64,000 bases of DNA from positions 841,443 to 905,442 of the forward strand of contig NC_044916.1 in the NCBI RefSeq assembly GCF_003576645.1, in the 5' to 3' direction. Below, one piece after another: positions 1-13,456 of this stretch. A program made the position numbers and the translations under genes. Every line of letters starts with the position of its first letter. Position 1 is the first letter of the stretch. The notes under the pieces were generated by a model. That model had not been told where the DNA came from. It was given only the letters and a program-made list of their open reading frames with translations, and ran no database searches. Source of the stretch: Ipomoea triloba (lineage: Eukaryota; Streptophyta; Magnoliopsida; Solanales; Convolvulaceae).

Positions 1-19
1 CCCCCCCCCCCCCCCCCCC
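1..19. other. poly-C run at window edge
   Basis: The window opens with 19 consecutive C bases. This is unlike the AT-rich DNA that follows and is probably a sequencing or contig-end artefact. Confidence 0.6.
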
Positions 20-1329
20 AAATTATAAATAGTTTGGCTTCTTTTTTATATCTGACTTGCTCCATGTTTCACTGTAGTCTTCCTTGTAGCTATCGCTATG
101 AAAGGATAATGTTCCACTTGGGAAGATATTACAAAATTTTATTGCTCGAAAATCTTGATACTAATAGCTTGTTGTCAAACCTATTAAATCAGTGCATGAA
201 TAACTAGACACTAATTAATGATTTCTTATTGCGAGACTTAATGAAGCTATATCTCTGGTTTGACGTGATATGTAGAAAATCAGTGGCCAAGGAAATTGAG
301 GAGGTTATTTAGATCACGGAGGATTCTGCATTACCTCAATCTAGGATGCATCATGGTTTAAATCCACGATTTAACACTTTGAGAAATACTATTCACAAGG
401 GCTAGAACTTAGTAAGGCATTTGAGGGTCTTCAGTTTCTTTAGTTAAACTAGACTTAATCAAAGCTATTATCTTGCAAGATCTACCAGCTACTACATATA
501 ACACTATCACATGTTATCTTTTAGTTGGTTTGGACCTTTCTTTTTATTCTATTTTATTATTTCTCAATTCACTTTGCAAAAGATGATATTATTGTGGTTA
601 TGCATTTTAGTTGCAAATACCCTTCTAGACTGCAATTCACTGTTCCTTAGTCTACCTATCTGGAAACATTCTTTATTTATTTATTTAATTTCTAAATAAC
701 TCAGTCTAGCTATATGGATCTTTATGATAATACACAGCTCTATATATGCTTTTATGATATTACCAGCCATTTGAATCTAGAAATTGTCCCACAGTGCAGG
801 GTTGGGAAGATGGGTTTAATGATACAACAACCTTGCAGAAAATATATGCTGAGCATGAAAACCTTTGGTAAGAAGTTTGGTGCAGTAATCTCTTTATAAT
901 TGTTACATGAATCAAACTACCAGAAATGTCAGGATCACTACAAACAACTTAGCATGCATCGTCTGTTAAGACCGATGCCTGCATATCACCATATTTTTTA
1001 TTTATATCTGGGTTTGCATAGCTTTCCATATACAATCATTTGCTGTTGATTAATTTACAATAACCTTAAAGCTGTTTCATATATTGGCACAGTCCAATCT
1101 GCTACAGTCAGACTTGATTAACTTTAGTCTTCCATCTTAGAGATAACCAGAATTCGTAGAAGTATCTTTTAGCTGCGGGTTTTGTTGGTGTAGAGCAGAC
1201 CTTTGCCAAAGTGCCGTCTAGTGCAGCTGTAGCCTGTTAGAATGTCATCATTCACTTATGCAATTATTAAATTTTCTTTGGGGTTGGGTTCCGAAGCTTA
1301 AAATATAATGGGTCTTTAGTGCGAGAGAA
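20..1329. other. No gene seen; 3' flank of MADS gene
   Basis: AT-rich sequence downstream of the MADS-box stop codon (minus strand). Only short ORFs below 65 codons occur and none resembles a known protein. The part nearest 1329 probably includes the 3' UTR of the MADS gene. Confidence 0.5.
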
Positions 1330-3086
1330 TTACCCGAGCTTCATCACACTTATTGGTGTTTCATTCTTCTGTATTTGTGGCTGACTTAGCTGAAGGTTTA
1401 TTGGTGGTTGTAGGTCATATCCATTGCTGACTACGTTTGTAGTTTGAGAACTTCCATCGGATTCATTTATTCTCCCAGGTCCATAAATCTGGAATGATCT
1501 ACCCTTTAGATTTTGCCATTGGGCATAAGTTAAAATGATAGAGGCAGAGTTCTTGAAGAAAAATTTGTCCATAAACTCATAAAGTACCTTTTTCTGCAAT
1601 TCTATATTCTCTTGACGAATGAGATTTACCTTCTTATACAGTTCCTTATTTTCTTGACAAATGAGATTTCCCTGCATAGATGTAAGTAAAGGCATCTCTT
1701 TAGCATAGCTTAAGTGCAGCACCAAAAGTGAAATTCAAGTATTTATCAAACAAGACCTTTCGGTTTAGTTCTTCAATCTCATCAGATAAAACTTTCTCCT
1801 GCAGGACACAACCATTCATTCGTAATCATTCTTAAAATTGGTCACCATTTAGTGACTGTAAATCATGAATATTATCATCGAGCGTCAGTGTTTTACCTTT
1901 TTCTTTCGGATACCTTTCAGACTTGTCTCAAGTTGATTCTCCAGATTTGTGAGATCTTTGACATTCAGTCCAGAAAGTTCTTCCCCCAAAAGCTGCCTAC
2001 ACTTGCAAGAAACATAAATATATGTATGCTGTTTTCTTTTGCTTGTTAGCTACCAAAATATCTTGATCTATTTAGTAGAAACTATAATAACTTTCTATTC
2101 CTTTACCAAATCGCATTCCTTTTGAGGTTTTTTGCATCAAGGCAAAGTTCTTGCTTATTTTAGAATATCTTGTGTACTTGTTCAGATTCCAGACCATTTT
2201 TTTCCCGTCATGTATTCCATAAATTCTTCCTTAAATCTGAATTGCTACTATAAGCTTAGTTATGTCATATATGAACAGATTAGTACTAAGGCTCAGGAAA
2301 CCAACATAGGGTTCATCTGAATTTTCATCTATAGCACTTTACTGAAAAAGCAGATTATACATTCTTGAAAATGAGAGGAAGAAAGTTAAAGAAAGTAAGA
2401 AACCAACATAGGGATTTCATAGTTGCTTAAACTGCAATTCTTTATCAAGCCAAAAAGTAAATGCATTTACTGATTTACTTTATGATCACCATCCTTTAAA
2501 TTCTATTATTATATTAAAAAAATGATGCATAAAACCCTTCTCCACCAATCTAATGAATAATAACACTCGTTTTTCACTAAATAACCTTTTAGTATATGAG
2601 ACTGATGAACTTACCTGTGGATTTCTTGCAAGTAGTGCAGTTGTTGCCTCAGTGTAGCTGCTTCTCTTTGCCAAAACTATCAATCAAAACATTAAATTGC
2701 TTATACTTACCCAGTCAACAAGTAAATGATAGATTAGCATGCATAAATAAGCTAATTAAAGCTTTCTTCAATACTCAAAAAAAAAAAAAAGCTTTCTTCA
2801 AAGGAATAATGAAAAATTCTTAAACCTAGACTCTTAGCCTTATTAAAATACTTAAGCCATTAACAATTCCAGTTGTAGGCATTTGGTTCAGGTAATCTGA
2901 GTCTGGTAATGTTATATTACCTGTTTGGTTCAAGTTATGAGATTACTTGGTAATGTTATATTACCTCAAAGCTGATGTGGCGGTAATGTTTCAACTTTCA
3001 AGGTAATGTGATTACCCCTATTTTCTTAGGTAATCTTAGATTACCTTGAATTATTCCAACTTTTCCTTATTAACTAATCCATATAT

Positions 3087-3129
<43 letters not shown>

Positions 3130-6100
3130 TGTTTATATAATCAAATATACATGTGTGTTTATATATATATATATATATATATAGTATTTAAGCAATGATA
3201 TATATATTCATACATATAAATAAATAAATAAATACACACATATATAAATAAATAAATATATATATATGTGTGTGTGTGTATTATTGAGGACATTATAGTA
3301 AATTGATCTATATAACCTAAAATATAATCCTTAACCAAACAAGGTAATATTATATTCTGTTATGTGCTCCCGTCATGGGCAAGAAATCATAAGGAAAAAG
3401 AAAGAAAGAATAATAGTTGTGAAAGGAAAAGAAGAAGACACTGGGTTTGCTTGAGACCCTTTTTGGGATTGAATTTCTCCTTGCTTTCATTAGAATTGGT
3501 TCCCCTTTTTATAGGGTAAAATACAACTCATAGAATGGCTAAATAAGCCAAGTAATCTGCTGAATCTTCCAACTACCTAAATTAATTCAAAGACTAAGAA
3601 TAATAAGTTAAATAACTATTTAGTAATTTCTAAATAACTACTTATTAGTTTCTACTTTCTAAATAACTATTTAGTAATTTCTAAATAATTATTTATTAGT
3701 TTCTAAATAACTATTTAGTAATTTATTAATATCTAAACTATGTAATATAATAAAATAAGACTTCCTCAGCATGCATCATATTCCACAATCCAAACCAAAC
3801 ACATAAGGTAATCTTACATTCCCAAAATCTCACATTACCTTCCTGGAGGTAATCTTATTACCTAGGGTAATCCAAGATTTCGTGAACCAAACGCCCGCTT
3901 ATATTGCAAGTAACAATCAAATCCAGAAGTTATGAAGCAACATGTTTTGAAAATGTGAAATTACGTGCATGGAAGTTTTTCAATCTTCATATATGGAGTT
4001 ATGTGAACTGACCCAAGTTACTTCTGATATCTATGTCTAACAGGAGATCTTGGGTTGCACAAGTTAGATGAAGGATCGGAGAAACAGCTTGACAAATAGG
4101 ATGAAGATTTGAATGCAATGTCTCCTGGCTTTGCCAGTTGAACCTGCAGAATGCAGTCAAGACCTATTGCATGAGAAACAGCATCTTGTCAATAGGAAAT
4201 TGGTTCATAACCAAAACCATTACTTGATAAGAGCTAACATGATAACATTGGGGTGTATTCATGTTTGCACCTTGCCACTGCTTGAAGTTGGATTGGAGCA
4301 TCGAAAGAAAGAATCACAATGAATGCATTGAGGAATCTTATTGCCAAGCATCTAGTGACTAAAAGGTTACAATTCTCTAGCCCCCTTCCACTTTCAGCTT
4401 GGGATTGAGATCAAAGTTACTTGGGGATGCTGTGGCGGACTAAGGGAGCCTTGAGTTCGGGTTTGATAGTTCCTTGAGATTAGTGTCAAAGTCCGTCTGG
4501 GAAGAAAGCAGTAGCCTACCTGAGCATCTAACAAGGTATGCTTCTATGTTACTTAAGTCCTTTTAAACCCAAATTCGATGTTTGGATGGGTGGAAAATGG
4601 GAGGAAGGAAAATGAGTGGAATGTTCTAGTTTTTCTTGTTTGGATGAGAAAGAAGAGGAAGGGAACAAAAACGAGGAGCAAATGGGGGAGAAATAATCCT
4701 CTATCTTATCATTTGTTTTTCCTTACCAAATTGGTAAGAAAATGAGAGAAGTTGTCTATCCCTTTCTCAATCCATATTGTACATTGAACCTAGCTCCTCT
4801 CCTCTCAATATATTCACCACCTCCGTTTCTCATTCCTATATCATCCTTTCATCTCATCCAAATACCAAATTTTCTTCTCCGTTTTCATTTCTCTTCCGCC
4901 CTATCTTCTCATCCAAATACAAAACTTCTTCTCCATTCCCCCCTTTATCTTTCCTCTCATTTTCCACCCATCCAAATGCAAAATAAATGCGGAGAGTCGT
5001 TCCCTAGAGGCAGTTGAAAATAATTGATCATTTGGTTATTTCTAGGACATATAGTCATTTTGGTTGAATTGTTTTGTCCACTTTACCTTCGCCATTTTCC
5101 TTCATCATAATACTCTGCAAGGTTAAAGCATGTCTTCAGGAGAAACGAACTATCATTTAATAGAATTCTGTTGAACATGCTCCCTAGATGCAGTTGAAAT
5201 TAATTGATCATTTGGTTATTTCTAGGACCTCCCGAGTCCCGATAGCCATTTTGCTCGAATTGTTTTGTCCACTTTGCCTTCATTTCCTTCATCACTATAC
5301 TCTGCAAGGTTCAACCATGTCTGCAGGAGAAACGAACTATCATTTAATGGAATTCTGTTGAACGTATCTTTGCAGACTTTTGATCTTCCACTAGGAGCAA
5401 GTTGTTGGCACCTCATCTCATTCCTCTGCAAATGCAAATAAGAGAGGACATTAGCCGATACTTTGCTGCCTAAAGCAAAGAAAAACTTTATTTACCTTGA
5501 TGGGGTACGCTTCTTCAGAGTGAGGTGCTGTTTCTAGCATTTTGAATGTACCCGGTTGGGAATCTAGGCAAGTGGACACCATAACCTTGGGGCCAAGATG
5601 CAGTTGCTGGAAAGTGAGCCGAGACTTTTGTTGGTTACACGATGTCCTGCCATGTTTGCTTCGAAAGATCATTGGGTAGCAAACCAAGCTGGAGTCTCCA
5701 AACTCTAATTACTGATTCATAATAAGCTTAACTCTAACATGATTCTTTTCTCGCTCTTTTCCTAACTTGTGGTTCAGAATCTGCAGGCATGTTTGAACTT
5801 TATTCAATTTGATCCATCTTACCCAGAACAGAAGCGAGTCTATGAAGCTATGCTTCTTTAATGTGGTCAATGCAGCAACTAATCTAGCAGAAGATAGTTT
5901 TCTTTCATAGAAGGATTTTCGTGAAGGTTTCTTTCCAATATCATCTATGCTGTTACTTGGTCTGTGTTTGTAATGGAGTTTAATAATTGGATGGCTTGGA
6001 TTTCATCCGTCCTGAAGGCCAATCTAACAGTCTAAGAACCAACTTGGTGCCTCTTATAGTCTTATTGGATCAACCAAGAAGCAGATGGTGGCTTTGAATT

Positions 6101-9100
6101 TTTGATACTGTTACTCTCATGGCAGATGATTGATCCTTTAGTGGATGAAGAAGATGATGGTGGTTTAGATTCAGTGGAAAGATCAGATGTTTAATAGCTC
6201 CCAAATCATACAAGAAATGGTAAACTACATTGGGAAGAATATGTGTGACGAACTCAAGGAGAATCATATTTCACCAACTCAACTACCTCTTTTGCAATAT
6301 TTATAATTGAATTTTGATCAAATTGATTCTTGTACTTTTGAAATTAATAAAAATGATAATTATATATTATTAAAAAAGAATAATGTGGTGGTCCTCCAAC
6401 TATATATGCCATGTGATGGTCACTTTGACCCTTTATTTTGAAGGTTGCAACATGCAAGTGTTATATATCTCTAACTTTATAAAAATATTAGAAGTTCAAC
6501 ATTTGATAGATATAGCCTTCAAAAGTTGGGATTTTACACTGTATAAGCACAATTAAGTAATTCAAGTCTTTCTCTAGGGCAATAGACTGCATTAAGCCAA
6601 ATAGTATTATTATAGGATTTTGTTCCTTTACTCTCAAATAGAATTATAATTAAGGGAGCAACCTTAGCTGAGTTGGTTATATAATTGGCTTAGTAACTAC
6701 AAGTTTGACTCTCTATGAGGGTCTTTTTAGTTTGAGCTGCGGTCATTTGCAGGTTAGGAGTCATATGGTAAGTTCCACTCACAATTTTTAAAAGTAAAGG
6801 AACAAACCAACTGGTCATGCTTTATTTGGGTGCACTTTTTATTTTTATTTTTTATTTTTTATAATAAGATAAACCCACAATCACTATTTGAGTTTGCGTA
6901 TTAGGTAAACACCGCTCCTGTATGTAATAGATCGATTAATAGCCCATAAACCACATTGGATATGTAAACCATTCTAGAAAAATCCAGTGTGATGGGCTTA
7001 ACCGAGAAGATGTTGGCAAGAATTGAACTGGTCGATTATTTTTTAGTACGAAAATCATGGTCCACCCATTTGGCTACTCCTTCCGGGCAAAACACAACAA
7101 CACAACACCAATAATAATAAAGCAACAAGCTGACAAGTCATTGACATGTTAAAATTATTGATGTGGTATTTCAAATAAACATTTAACTTTTTAGTACTTT
7201 TTTAAAATAAATAAAATAATAAAAGAGTTATATAATATTTATTTTGGTTTAAAAATTTTCCAAAAATTATAAACTTTAATGTGACATTGCTATGTTAAAT
7301 TAAAATGTTAATAAGTTCTAACACGTTGGTGCACATCATTGACAAGTCAGCTTTATGATGGCTTTAATTTGTCTAATGGAATTAATAATTGTTTTGAACT
7401 TTATTAATTTTAAAAATGTATATTATATTAACAGCATTAATCAAAATTCAAAAACGAAACTTCATAAACTTCCCATATATTGTTTTGTAATTTTTATAAG
7501 TTTGTATGTATAATGTTCACTTGATAAAACTACATGCAGTTTAGAAAATTAAAGAAAATTATAAAATAAGTATATTTCTCTCATGATTTTATTGGAGGAA
7601 AAAAATGAATAAGTTTAAAATTATTCAAGAAATAAATATATATTGAATTGTGGTCCTGTGGAGAGCAGTTAATTAAGAACTTAAGAATGGTAAGTTGAGA
7701 CAAATTATATATGGATTGCTAATCTTTGGGACAAAAGGTTGAATAAACGCCCCACACTTTGACTTGACAGAATTGCGGAGAAATCATGATCTAATCAACG
7801 AATGCTAGACTTTTGTTCACTGTGTATAAGGTCATCAACTCATTTAAGAGCTATGTTGCTCCCATATTAATTAGTTGAGCTGTCCGTATGGGCTATATAG
7901 ATTGCTAGCTAACTACAATCACTATCTAAGGGTCTGCATTAAGTAAATTCCGCTCTTGTGTATAGCCTGCATATACGTACAAAAATCATGTTCTACCTAT
8001 TCGATATGTATATATATCACTTACGTACATCACCATCTCTATATATGCAACTTCACATATGTCATGCATGCATGCATGTCATGAGAAACACTTAAGTGTG
8101 TAAATACGTTGTAACATTTATAGAAGTTTGAAAAGATAATAAGAAACTAGCTAGCATGCTGGAAGCATTATTAATTAAATTCATGTTTAGCTGCAGAGGG
8201 TATGCATGCATGTGTGTGGTGGTGGACTGACCTTAACCTCAGACATAGGATTCATCAGCTGAGGTTGCTCCTCCTTCATCTTGGTGTATCTTTCAATCAC
8301 AGATTTCATGCTGCAAGAATAACATATACACACACTTCACGTATATATCACCACAATTTCATCCATGCATGCGTTATATTCTTGAACATATATTGTTAAT
8401 AATTAGTTTGTGTTTAACTTGCGTGTATATATATGTATAGAGAGAGAGAGGTAGAGAAACCAATTCCTGAAAAAGTTGAGAAAATTCTGGATTATATTCT
8501 AGTCTGGCCCGGGGATCAGAATCATCAGATCAATATACTTTTATCTCAGTAAATTTTCATCAACTTGAATGATAAATATTATTAGATAGGATGCATTAAT
8601 ATATATATTAGATATATATGCAAATATTTTAATATTTACCAAAACTTTGTATTATATATATGTATGCAAATATTCATGTGAAACATAAATGTTGTCAGTC
8701 CAGATCGATTGCCTGCAATACTTGCTCTGATCTGCTCTTTTTTTTTTTGAAGGCTAACGAGATTAATTCATTAAAGCACAAAGCGAAACGATACAACAAG
8801 ATACGATAGAATGGTAAACCATTCCCTTACAACCTGACATAGAAACAATTTTCCTTGCTCTTGATCTGCTCTATTAACTCATAATACACATAAATTTAAC
8901 CCTTCAATGAAATTTCCTCAAAAAAAAAAAAAAAAAAACCCTCAATGAAAAAAGGTATGTATTTAATTTTTTTAAAAAAACTTTTCAAATTCTTTTAATT
9001 ACTCTATTCTTAAAGCTTAAAGTGAAAACTAAGCCAAAACGTTGTAGTCTAGCCATCACAATGTTTAGTATGTATAATTTAATTAAAGATCAAATATTAA

Positions 9101-9427
9101 TAACTATATAGCTCGCCGATAATATATGAAAAGTAAATTATAGCTCACCACCTATATACTTGTATATATATAGAAAGTAAATTCAATTATAGAAGAGATG
9201 GAAGAAATGATATACTTTAATTTGTACGTATATATCACGACTAACCTAGTGCTTGCAAAATCATAGAGCTTTCCGGTGCTGGAGAAGATAATCAAGCCAA
9301 CTTCAGCATCACACAAGATTGATAGCTCCCTGGCCTTCTTCAGCAGCCCATTCCTCCTCTTGGAGAAGGTGACTTGCCTGCTCGTCGAATTATCAATCCT
9401 TCGGATCACAATCTTCCCTCTCCCCAT
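1330..9427 (-). CDS. MIKC MADS-box transcription factor, AGL17/ANR1 clade
   Basis: Nuclear DNA-binding transcription factor of the clade known for root and nitrate responses (ANR1, AGL17, AGL21). I place seven exons: 9246-9427, 8232-8310, 2615-2676, 1897-1996, 1757-1798, 1588-1671 and 1330-1488. Their lengths (182, 79, 62, 100, 42, 84, 159 nt) match the classical MIKC pattern and join in frame to 235 residues. Residues 1-60 are the MADS domain, starting [12 protein letters not shown] with the [10 protein letters not shown] core. Exon 2 encodes the I region, exons 3-5 the K-box (starts [12 protein letters not shown]), and exon 6 repeats the pattern NLxxQEN twice. The C terminus carries INLQLSQPQ, as in AGL17/AGL21 proteins. 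Intron 2 is about 5.5 kb and intron 1 about 0.9 kb. Clade assignment is confident; which Arabidopsis member is the ortholog is not settled. Confidence 0.93.
2878..3895. repeat. Foldback/MITE-like element in MADS intron 2
   Basis: The ends form an imperfect terminal inverted repeat: GGCATTTGGTTCA at the left, and the reverse complement of the right end reads GGCGTTTGGTTCA. Both ends are followed by several GGTAAT/ATTACC motifs facing each other. The middle is microsatellite and AT-rich DNA. The end sequence recalls PIF/Harbinger Tourist elements, but I see no clear target-site duplication, so the class is uncertain. Confidence 0.5.
3087..3129. repeat. (TAA)n microsatellite
   Basis: Trinucleotide run, followed at about 3159-3182 by an (AT)n run and at 3210-3280 by AAAT and TG repeats, all inside the element that fills this part of MADS intron 2. 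Confidence 0.9.
4581..4976. repeat. Foldback MITE-like element in MADS intron 2
   Basis: The left end TTTGGATGGGTGGAAAATG is mirrored by CATTTTCCACCCATCCAAA at the right end, about 396 bp apart, with further purine-rich against pyrimidine-rich complementarity inside. No ORF of transposase type is present, so this is a non-autonomous element. Confidence 0.65.
5001..5365. repeat. Diverged 180-bp tandem duplication
   Basis: Two adjacent copies begin TCCCTAGA at 5001 and 5181 (period 180) and both end in GAATTCTGTTGAAC. They differ by scattered substitutions and small indels, so the duplication is old rather than an assembly effect. Confidence 0.8.
5366..8231. other. Rest of MADS intron 2; no gene seen
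   Basis: Low-copy-looking but unrecognised sequence to about 6300, then AT-rich intron DNA. Short ORFs occur on both strands in 5220-5690 and 6070-6270 without any domain I can name. Confidence 0.5.
6655..6800 (+). repeat. Possible tRNA-derived SINE
   Basis: An A-box-like stretch TTAGCTGAGTTGGTT is followed about 35 bp later by a degenerate B-box-like stretch. This is the layout of plant tRNA-derived SINEs; the end of the element is not defined. Confidence 0.35.
8738..8853 (-). mobile_element. 5'-truncated L1-type LINE tail in MADS intron 1
   Basis: A poly-T run (the poly-A tail of a minus-strand element) is followed by a short stretch built like the 3' ends of the two larger LINEs in this window (T-run, GA-rich start, then a region with ATTAATTCATTAA). 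It is bracketed by near-identical direct repeats, CTTGCTCTGATCTGCTC on the left and CTTGCTCTTGATCTGCTC on the right, as expected from target-primed reverse transcription. Only about 116 bp were inserted. Confidence 0.7.
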
Positions 9428-9550
9428 CGTCGTTTTTAGGGTTTTTATCGGAGCACGAAGTCGTTAGAGCACTTGTTTATTTGAGCCCGAGTTTTCGTCT
9501 TTGCTCAAATTAACACAAGAAATCACATATCATCACCAATTTTGATCATC

Positions 9551-9558
9551 TATTTATA
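9551..9558 (-). promoter_or_regulatory. TATA box candidate of MADS gene
   Basis: TATAAATA on the minus strand, about 124 nt upstream of the MADS ATG at 9427, a plausible spacing for a TATA box plus 5' UTR. Confidence 0.5.
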
Positions 9559-9600
9559 CTTGTATGTTGTTCACGATTGAGAGAAAGGATGAAAGAGACA

Positions 9601-9630
9601 AGAAAGAAAGAGAGGGAGAGAGAGAGAGGG
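9601..9630. promoter_or_regulatory. GAGA/CT-rich tract upstream of MADS gene
   Basis: A GA repeat on the plus strand (CT on the coding strand), about 175-200 nt upstream of the MADS start. Such tracts bind BPC/GAGA-type factors in plant MADS promoters; binding here is inferred. Confidence 0.4.
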
Positions 9631-10894
9631 CTTGCTAGTTTAAGGTTTGGGGATCTTTTACAAAGAATGAAAGAAAGCTGGTTTTGTGAAACCGGGAGCG
9701 ATTCGCTGAGCTCAAAACCACTTTTAAAACCTTAAAGTTGTTCCACACTCTCGCGCTAGTGCGATGGAGTCCGTACTCGCCGACACCTGTCACGTCGAAT
9801 CCAGTTGACCGCCCGAGAAGTGCGGGTGAAAATCTCAGGAGATTCTGAACTTACTAACCCAAGAAAAATGCGCGAGTGGAGCAAACGGCGCGTTGGCGTG
9901 AAGCCGAAACAGGACAACCTCGGAGCCACGAGGATTCTGATTACGGATAGAAGAGCGAGGAAAGCTGTTGGGTGTTTTGAGAATTTTGATGTGGTTGTCT
10001 AACGAATATTTGACTAACATGTGGCATGCCAACATTGGTGGACCGATCCGAGGGTTTACTTTTTCTTTTTCTTGTGATAACTTCAACTCCGTCCAAGTAT
10101 ATTCTAGACTCTATAATTACACATAAGTCCATGAAAAGATAAATTAAATTAATTTAGCTTCGAGACTCAATACTAAATTGTAAACTTGTATACAAAAGAA
10201 GTTCAATCTAAATCCAAACTGTCATTGTTCATGACAAGAATCGAACATCCACCCTATCAAGGGAAGCATGAAGCAAATATTACGCGATGCTTTCCTTATC
10301 CGATCCCCTCAAGTCGACGATTGGAGTCCGTCCACTTTTGCTAAGAACATTTCTACAATTTTCAGTTTGTAATTTTCAATATTCTATTAATTTACAAGAA
10401 GATATGTTTTTAAAAGGTAATCGTGATGTTGGTATTATATATATTGTGAATATTGATTATAGAGAAGAAAGTTTTATATTTTAGAATGCATGCCTACAAA
10501 AAAAAAGGTCATAATCATTTTGATGTAAGACATGTCTGTTGTGCATTGATGAGGTAAAACTTTTTTGACGCATATAATTTATATGAAAACTTAACTTAGT
10601 ACACTTTCAAGTCTACTAGGAATTGTGAAACTCAACAATTAGCTAGGGTTTGGTGAGCACATGAACACCCCTAGTATGACAAAGCTAGCGTTTTGCTAAG
10701 TGGTCTACACCATGCTTTGTTCCTTCAAAATATTATCAAATTGTGTGGTGTATATATGTATAGTACTTGGTATATTTTGAGTGTTTAGTCCATTTAGTTA
10801 TAAGGTATTTCATATTATTTATCAATTAAGATTTTTTAAGAAAAATTTCTTCCAATGCAATTTAAGTTGAAAACAATTATATTTAATCTTTTAC

Positions 10895-10990
10895 TTGCAT
10901 GGACAGCTCAGTTGGTCACAAGGGTGAAGTTTGGGAAGAAAGACTAGAGATCAAATCTCACCAATGGCTCCTTGTGCATAGTAAGCAAAT
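10895..10990 (+). repeat. SINE-like fragment
   Basis: Contains GGACAGCTCAGTTGGTCAC (A-box like) and AGATCAAATCTC (B-box like). The same arrangement recurs in degenerate form at 17888-17960, which supports a dispersed family. Confidence 0.4.
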
Positions 10991-13401
10991 GTCTAGCATC
11001 TATTTTCAGCTGAGGTATCATGATTTACATCCTCTCAGATGCTCTGTCGGGCCGAAGTTGGGGATTCTAACTTTTTGGAAAGAAATAATTCAATTCAATC
11101 TTTCCTCCCAACTAGCATGATAAAGGAAATGGACAATGTGAGTAATGTATTGGATTTTATTCTAAAAAGTAAGAAAAATATCCCAATTTCACATTACGTG
11201 TTTGCATGTTTGATGTTTTAATTGCAAGCATTTTAAGTTCAATGGCATAATTACACAAACGACATAAATTCAGAGGTTTATTTAATTTTTTTTTTCAATT
11301 AAAAAAAAAACAACAATTTGGAATGCCAAAAAATTCTCCATAAAAAAGTTATTATTATCTGTACAAATTGATGAAATTGTTGAACTAATGCATGGAAAGA
11401 GATATGGTTAAGTGATTTGATGTTGTAATTAAAAAGCAAGTTGCCATAAAACTATGGATTAGGAGAGTTAATCCAGACAGTTTCACTACGTGTTTCACTG
11501 CTATCCAAATGTTTCAATTCAACCATAGTACCTAATACCTAACAGTTTTCCCACATGTTTTGTGAACATTATATCCTAATCCAACACTTTTAGTAAACGT
11601 TGAAGCTTATATTTAGGTGATTGCAATTTTTGAGCGTCACCAGTGAGAATGATTAGGTTATCTTTGATCTTTAATTTGAAGTATAAAATATAGGTGAATG
11701 ATTTCAACCGCAATAACGACACTTAGAATGATTAAAAATGTACCGACGCACTGCAAACATCCTCTCGGTTGACCTCGTCATAGAGAATCTTTCTAGTATG
11801 GTTTATCTCTCATGTGTAAGGTTATTCTACAGGAGCGAGGTTCACTCAGTGCACACTATCGGATAGTAATTAATAATTTTTCTCGTGACCCTAAAAAAAT
11901 TATTGACGCACCAATTTGTTGAAAAAATATTTCAAAATTCGAGTTTTCTAAGTTACTGGCAAAACATCAACCATGCCCTATGTTGATTAATTGGAGTTTT
12001 TCAACGTCGGGACTAACGAACCAAAAGATATATGAGTAGAAAAACATATATAGTATTTTGCAAGATGGATTTTTCTAATTACCCAAGCTAATCATAAATT
12101 GCGTTGAAAATTATTATTTTTACAATGAAAAAGCTAAGTTATTTTTTTAACGTGTTTTTATATGAAAGAAAATTGGAAAAAAAAAGTTAAAAAAAAAAAA
12201 AAAACAACTAGAGCTTATTTAACTTTATCAACTTAACATGCAAACCCAACTAGGTAAGACTCATGCAAATTCACTTCTCTTAAGTTATTTAAAATAAAAT
12301 AAATAAAAATAATAAAGAGAAAGAAAGAAAGAAAGACTCAAAGCTCAAAAAACTGATTAAATGTGATAAAGACTACTTGTGCACAGAGTTACATGCAAAG
12401 ATGAAAATTAAAGATTGACTGGAAATTTGTGATTGATTTACATCCTCAAACGCTCTTGGACAGAGATTCGGGAGATTTAAGATTAATTTAGCGTGACAAA
12501 AATTACTTTTTCAGTGACAAAAAATGCATGTGCTTTCTAACATATTTTGATATCTAGAAAATTCCAAACCTTAGGTACTGCAAATTTATCTTTTCCAATT
12601 CTACTTATCATGCAAACCCAAGAAGGCTAGAATCCAAAAATTATTATTGTTGGATGGAAAAAAAAAAAGTTTACTTTCCAACCAACTTAGAAAAAGTTAT
12701 GTTTATTTTAGTGCAAATCCAACAAGGGTTAGAATCCAAATCCATCCGTAATGATCTTGTAATTAACAAGTTGGTTTAGGGGTTGCAACAATCAAGCACC
12801 AACTTAAACCTAATAATTTCAATTAGAAGTAACTAATACTATTTTAGTATTTTAAAATTCTTCAGTCACAACATTAGTGTAACTTTAGAAATTAATCTCA
12901 TGGTTGTGCAAAAGATGTTACTAAACTTAGTGTACGCATAGTAAGTACAATTTTTCTAAATTTTATCAGTGTTGTGTTAAAAAGTTACTTTGTAGATAAT
13001 TAATAGACGAAACTTCACAAAATAATTAAAAAATTAAAAAGTAACCAGCCACGTTATAAATTCATTTTAATTAACAATATTGTTACAAATTGATCTCTTA
13101 AAAAACAAAAAAACAAAAAACAAAAAAAAAAAACAAAAACAAAAAAGAGCCAAAAACAAAAGTAGTAGAGAGATTATTAATAAATAAATACAAGGTTAGC
13201 GAAATAAGAAAATGCATTATTAATTCTTGGAAATTGTGCTAATAAAGGGTCTAAAGGGTCAAGTCTATTATTCGTGACATTAGTTTATATACAAATATAA
13301 AGAGATAAAGTTACACATTCACTACTAACTATATAAATTTCGGTGTAGTAGTAAACGTAGATTGAACACAGTATCTTATGTTTTCCTCATTTGTACATGG
13401 A

Positions 13402-13403
13402 TG

Positions 13404-13437
<34 letters not shown>

Positions 13438-13456
13438 TGTTGTTGTTGTTGTTATT
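13402..13456. repeat. Compound trinucleotide microsatellite
   Basis: A (TAA)n run passes directly into (TTA)n and then (TTG)n, so the tract is partly self-complementary. Confidence 0.85.

Noticed and set aside
1588..1725. A single uninterrupted ORF 1330-1725 as one exon of the MADS gene
   Set aside because: The 99-nt stretch 1489-1587 has GT-AG borders and encodes sequence foreign to AGL17 proteins; removing it joins QKK to IYGPG in frame.
4742..5017. Plus-strand Pro/Ser-rich ORFs
   Set aside because: They lie in the pyrimidine-rich arm of a foldback element in an intron.
9805..10002. Small ORF in the GC-richer MADS upstream region
   Set aside because: No domain and no coding-like features beyond length; more likely promoter sequence.
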